From a virus, in the IMG/VR virus record IMGVR_UViG_3300028835_000602, positions 1 through 60,491 of that record: a stretch of DNA of 60,491 bases; one strand, 5' to 3'. This document shows positions 58,111 to 60,491 of this stretch, piece by piece. The first letter of the stretch is position 1; the number at the start of each line of letters is the position of its first letter. The position numbers and the translations under genes were made by a program. The notes under the pieces were generated by a model. That model did no database searches. It had not been told where the DNA came from and saw nothing but the letters and a program-made list of their open reading frames with translations.

Positions 58111-58433
58111 ACATCCAGTGGTACAACCATATCCTCGGCCGGCTTGAGTTCCCCCAGGAACACAAGATCAGGAAGATCCTGGAGAACGACTGCCTGCAGG
58201 AGATCCCGGATGGGGACGGGTGGATCTGCAAGCCGATCGAGGGGTACAATACCCGGACCTATACCATGACACCGGCCCCGGACGGCTTCAACTGCAACTG
58301 CCAGGGATTCCAGAAGAAGCTGAGGGATGGGAAGATCACGCCGTACTGTTCACACGTTAACGCGTTGAGGATCTGGCTGGAGGTCCACGGCGGACCGGGC
58401 CAGGAACAACGGCAGCTTTCACTTGGAGGATGA
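58107..58433 (+). CDS. SWIM zinc-finger protein, 108 aa
   Basis: FNCNCQGFQKKL...YCSHVNAL fits the SWIM motif CxCx(n)CxH, which binds DNA or proteins. The N-terminus is a small alpha/beta part. ATGA overlap with the previous gene. Confidence 0.7.
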   Translation: MNIQWYNHILGRLEFPQEHKIRKILENDCLQEIPDGDGWICKPIEGYNTRTYTMTPAPDGFNCNCQGFQKKLRDGKITPYCSHVNALRIWLEVHGGPGQEQRQLSLGG

Positions 58434-58437
58434 GAAT

Positions 58438-58647
58438 ATGAAACTACACCCGCGGGAAAAGAACGTCAGGGAAGCCGAATTAAAGCTATCGAAATTTTTG
58501 ATTGAACTCCAAAAAGAGCTGACCCCAGGAGAATATTTACGGGTCGTAGCTGGAAAACTGAGCGACACGTGGGGATCGACAGCGAAGTATATTATACGGG
58601 AGGAGCGCCATCCCGGAGAACCAGATAAACCAGGTGGGCTTGAATAG
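58438..58647 (+). CDS. hypothetical protein, 69 aa
   Basis: ATG 58438 with GGAGG 8 bases upstream; TTG 58423 is the alternative. Helical, AELKLSKFLIELQKELTPGE. Not recognised. Confidence 0.5.
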   Translation: MKLHPREKNVREAELKLSKFLIELQKELTPGEYLRVVAGKLSDTWGSTAKYIIREERHPGEPDKPGGLE

Positions 58648-58661
58648 GAAAGGAGTCAGAA

Positions 58662-59720
58662 GTGAGGCCGATATTTATAGATGGAGACAGATTCACAAAC
58701 GATCCCTGGTACTGCCAGCTCTCGCCGGTCGCCGCGCACCTGTACGACTTCATGGAGTCGAACTGCGACCGGGCCGGCTTTTACGTGTGGAACATTCAGC
58801 AAGTTTCGACGCTGCTGAAGTACAACATGGCGCAGCTGAACGAGGCGTTGCCCGAGATGCTGAGGACGCGGGATCCGGAGAACGGTCAGAGGGTTTACAT
58901 GGAGGGGAGCGTGATATACCTGCACCACCGGCTGAACGTCTCGGACCCGAACGGGCTGATGGTGACGTCGAACGCTCATATCGGGATAATCAAGAAGCTG
59001 ATCCGGAAGGCGCCGGACTTCCCGGAGTGCATGAAGCACCTGCCGGGGACGTTCGCGGAGGTGAGCAAGGAAGCGCGGGAGAGGATGGCGGGATTGCTGA
59101 AGGCCAAGAAGAAACCGAAGGCCCTCCAATCGCTGATAAACACGATCGAGGCGGCCCTGAGGAGCCCCCAGGACCCGCAGGAACTCCAAGGGATGCAACA
59201 GAGCCTGGCGTTCGAGGAGACGGTTCCCAAGGAGGTTATCACGTGTATGCAACTGCTGAAGCGGCAGCCGGGATACCACTTCAACCAGGAGGTGGACAGG
59301 CGGTTCCTCCTGGACCTGATGGTGGAGTTTAAGTTTTCGGAAGGGGACCTGACAGAAGTTGCAAAGGACGTAATAGCCAGCTGGATCGACGAGCCGATCG
59401 TGAAGGGGAGCAGACCCCACTCGAAGATCAGGAACTGGTGCAGGGCGCGGTGTAACCGCAAGAAGCGGGACGAGGTCGGAAGATCGACGTGGAAGGAACC
59501 CAGCCCCGGGACGACGGCCAGGATCGACCAGGAGAAGAAGGAGGAGGAGCAGATTGCTAAAGAACGGGAGTGGATGAGCAAGCACTGCGAGGAGAAGGAC
59601 ATCGAGACAGTGACGAAGAAATTCAAATGCAGCCGCGGGGTGGCGATCTGGTTTATGAACCAGGCCCGGCGCCGGCTTAAACTGGAACCGCTCGAGGGAG
59701 CGAAGGACCCGACGGAATAA
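58662..59720 (+). CDS. phage replication initiator-like (DnaD/O-like) protein
   Basis: 352 aa from GTG 58662 (AAAGGAGTCAG upstream). The N-terminal part FIDGDRFTNDPWYCQLSPVA, then VYMEGSVIYLHHRLNVSDP, resembles phage replication proteins with a winged-helix domain that bind the origin. The C-terminus is basic and helical (KIRNWCRARCNRKKRDEV), suited to helicase loading. The nearby DnaB gene supports this; no direct origin repeats are seen. Confidence 0.6.
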   Translation: MRPIFIDGDRFTNDPWYCQLSPVAAHLYDFMESNCDRAGFYVWNIQQVSTLLKYNMAQLNEALPEMLRTRDPENGQRVYMEGSVIYLHHRLNVSDPNGLMVTSNAHIGIIKKLIRKAPDFPECMKHLPGTFAEVSKEARERMAGLLKAKKKPKALQSLINTIEAALRSPQDPQELQGMQQSLAFEETVPKEVITCMQLLKRQPGYHFNQEVDRRFLLDLMVEFKFSEGDLTEVAKDVIASWIDEPIVKGSRPHSKIRNWCRARCNRKKRDEVGRSTWKEPSPGTTARIDQEKKEEEQIAKEREWMSKHCEEKDIETVTKKFKCSRGVAIWFMNQARRRLKLEPLEGAKDPTE

Positions 59721-59731
59721 AGGAGGACGCG

Positions 59732-60019
59732 ATGATAAAGCTAAGGAGGATAAGTTTCGACGATGCGATCGATCTGCTGAAGAAGAACGGCACGCGGGAG
59801 GAGGTCGTGAAGAGGGCGATACTGATGGCGAGGGGGAAGCCGATCTATTGGGGCGACGATAACGGCCTGAAGTTCATCCTCGTCCGGGTTGGAAACAAGT
59901 CGAGGGAGCGGTTCGGGATCTCGAAGCGATGCACCTACCGGAAGCGCGGGGTGGATCCCTACAACTTGTCCATCGGATTCTCGATCGCCTTCCTACGGGC
60001 ACTTGATTTAAAGGAGTAA
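59732..60019 (+). CDS. hypothetical protein, 95 aa
   Basis: AAAGGAGGACGCG precedes the ATG. Basic alpha/beta protein (DDAIDLLKKNGTREEVVKRA, then RFGISKRCTYRKRGVDP). Not recognised. Confidence 0.55.
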   Translation: MIKLRRISFDDAIDLLKKNGTREEVVKRAILMARGKPIYWGDDNGLKFILVRVGNKSRERFGISKRCTYRKRGVDPYNLSIGFSIAFLRALDLKE

Positions 60020-60023
60020 TGAG

Positions 60024-60491
60024 ATGAGCAAAATAGAATTTATTCCAACAGATCCCCTCCTGGAAATAGGTGAGTGGGAAAGGCGATCAGGCAGAAAGAT
60101 AAACGACGAGGGACTCTTGAACAGGGAGTCACTGGTTTATGGGGCAACCTTCGACCAGCTCGAGGACTACTTCCGGAAGGGGCCGGGAAGCATACCAATA
60201 CCCCCTCTACCCCTACCCCCCCCGACGAGGGACGTGAAGACGGGAGGGGGAAAGCCGCCGCCCCGGATCATAAAGACCAAGCGGATCGACGAGAGGGCCA
60301 GGCACTCTAAGGACCTGGAAATAATCGACGAGGCCTCGATGGTGGCGATCGAGGAAATAGCGCGAGCCATGGGAAGACGGATCCGGAAGATAGTGAAACC
60401 GCAGCCGAAGTACATGTCGCGGCGGATCTGGAACTGGTGCCTGGCGAGAATGGTAGTAATCAAAGCCGCCCCCATGGGCCTGGTATGTTCC
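60024..60491 (+). CDS. hypothetical protein, reaches window end (stop likely at bases 1-3)
   Basis: ATG 60024 follows AAAGGAGTAATGAG; the frame stays open for 156 codons to the last base. If the molecule is circular, the next codon is TAG at positions 1-3, giving a complete 156-aa protein. Features: a Pro-rich spacer (SIPIPPLPLPPPTRD), then a helical basic C-terminus with RRIWNWCLARMVV. Not recognised. Confidence 0.65.
   Translation, partial: MSKIEFIPTDPLLEIGEWERRSGRKINDEGLLNRESLVYGATFDQLEDYFRKGPGSIPIPPLPLPPPTRDVKTGGGKPPPRIIKTKRIDERARHSKDLEIIDEASMVAIEEIARAMGRRIRKIVKPQPKYMSRRIWNWCLARMVVIKAAPMGLVCS

Noticed and set aside
1-60491. Integrase, excisionase or attachment site
   Set aside because: No tyrosine or serine recombinase motif found on either strand. 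The tmRNA and tRNA-like genes are common att targets but no repeat of their 3' ends was seen.

Overview
The window reads as a complete, or nearly complete, tailed-phage genome of about 60.5 kb. All credible genes lie on the + strand, packed with short ATGA, GTGA or TAATG overlaps and strong AAGGAGG-type ribosome binding sites. The last gene (60024 onward) is open to the final base, and the first three bases of the window (TAG) would be its in-frame stop. This fits a circular or circularly permuted molecule cut at an arbitrary point. A very long tape measure protein (1783 aa) with no visible sheath gene points to a siphovirus. I find no integrase, DNA polymerase or rRNA. The host is an unidentified bacterium: the genome is GC-rich, depends on Shine-Dalgarno signals and carries a bacterial-type tmRNA.

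Layout. 1-6.2 kb: a large ParB-like protein, a RusA resolvase, small membrane or zinc proteins and a cytosine-C5 DNA methyltransferase whose frame starts at a non-AUG codon. 6.2-6.5 kb: a control hub with two terminators, two sigma70-like promoters and a discrete ~95-nt small RNA candidate. 6.5-12 kb: a second ParB-domain protein, a second C5 methyltransferase, a zinc protein and both terminase subunits. 12-20 kb: portal, small genes, prohead protease with a nested scaffold, decoration-like protein and major capsid protein. 20-25 kb: signal-peptide proteins including a 1152-aa Thr-Pro-linker multidomain protein, then connector-like genes. 25-28 kb: a triple-glycosyltransferase/TPR protein inserted among head-tail genes. 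28-38 kb: tail completion, tail tube, chaperones, tape measure, distal tail genes and a GroES-like co-chaperonin. 38.6 kb: a tmRNA. 39-46 kb: tail hub, a methyltransferase-glycosyltransferase fusion, another glycosyltransferase, a permuted NlpC/P60-like hydrolase and a holin-like protein. 46-60 kb: regulators, a tRNA-like gene, a Gp3-like/DnaJ-zinc protein, a PD-(D/E)XK nuclease, an SbcC-like ATPase, DnaB helicase and a replication initiator-like protein.

The unusual content is RNA and modification biology. It includes the phage tmRNA with a predicted GEAMPLAA tag, a tRNA-like gene with a broken anticodon arm, two structured RNAs exposing anti-Shine-Dalgarno sequences, a 30-kb-spaced inverted repeat with a conserved hairpin, and a methyltransferase locus that reads as methyltransferase-like protein in two frames. 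A glycosylation set (three glycosyltransferase genes) sits near a Thr/Pro-rich exported protein. Functional names rest on motifs read by eye; no database search was run.
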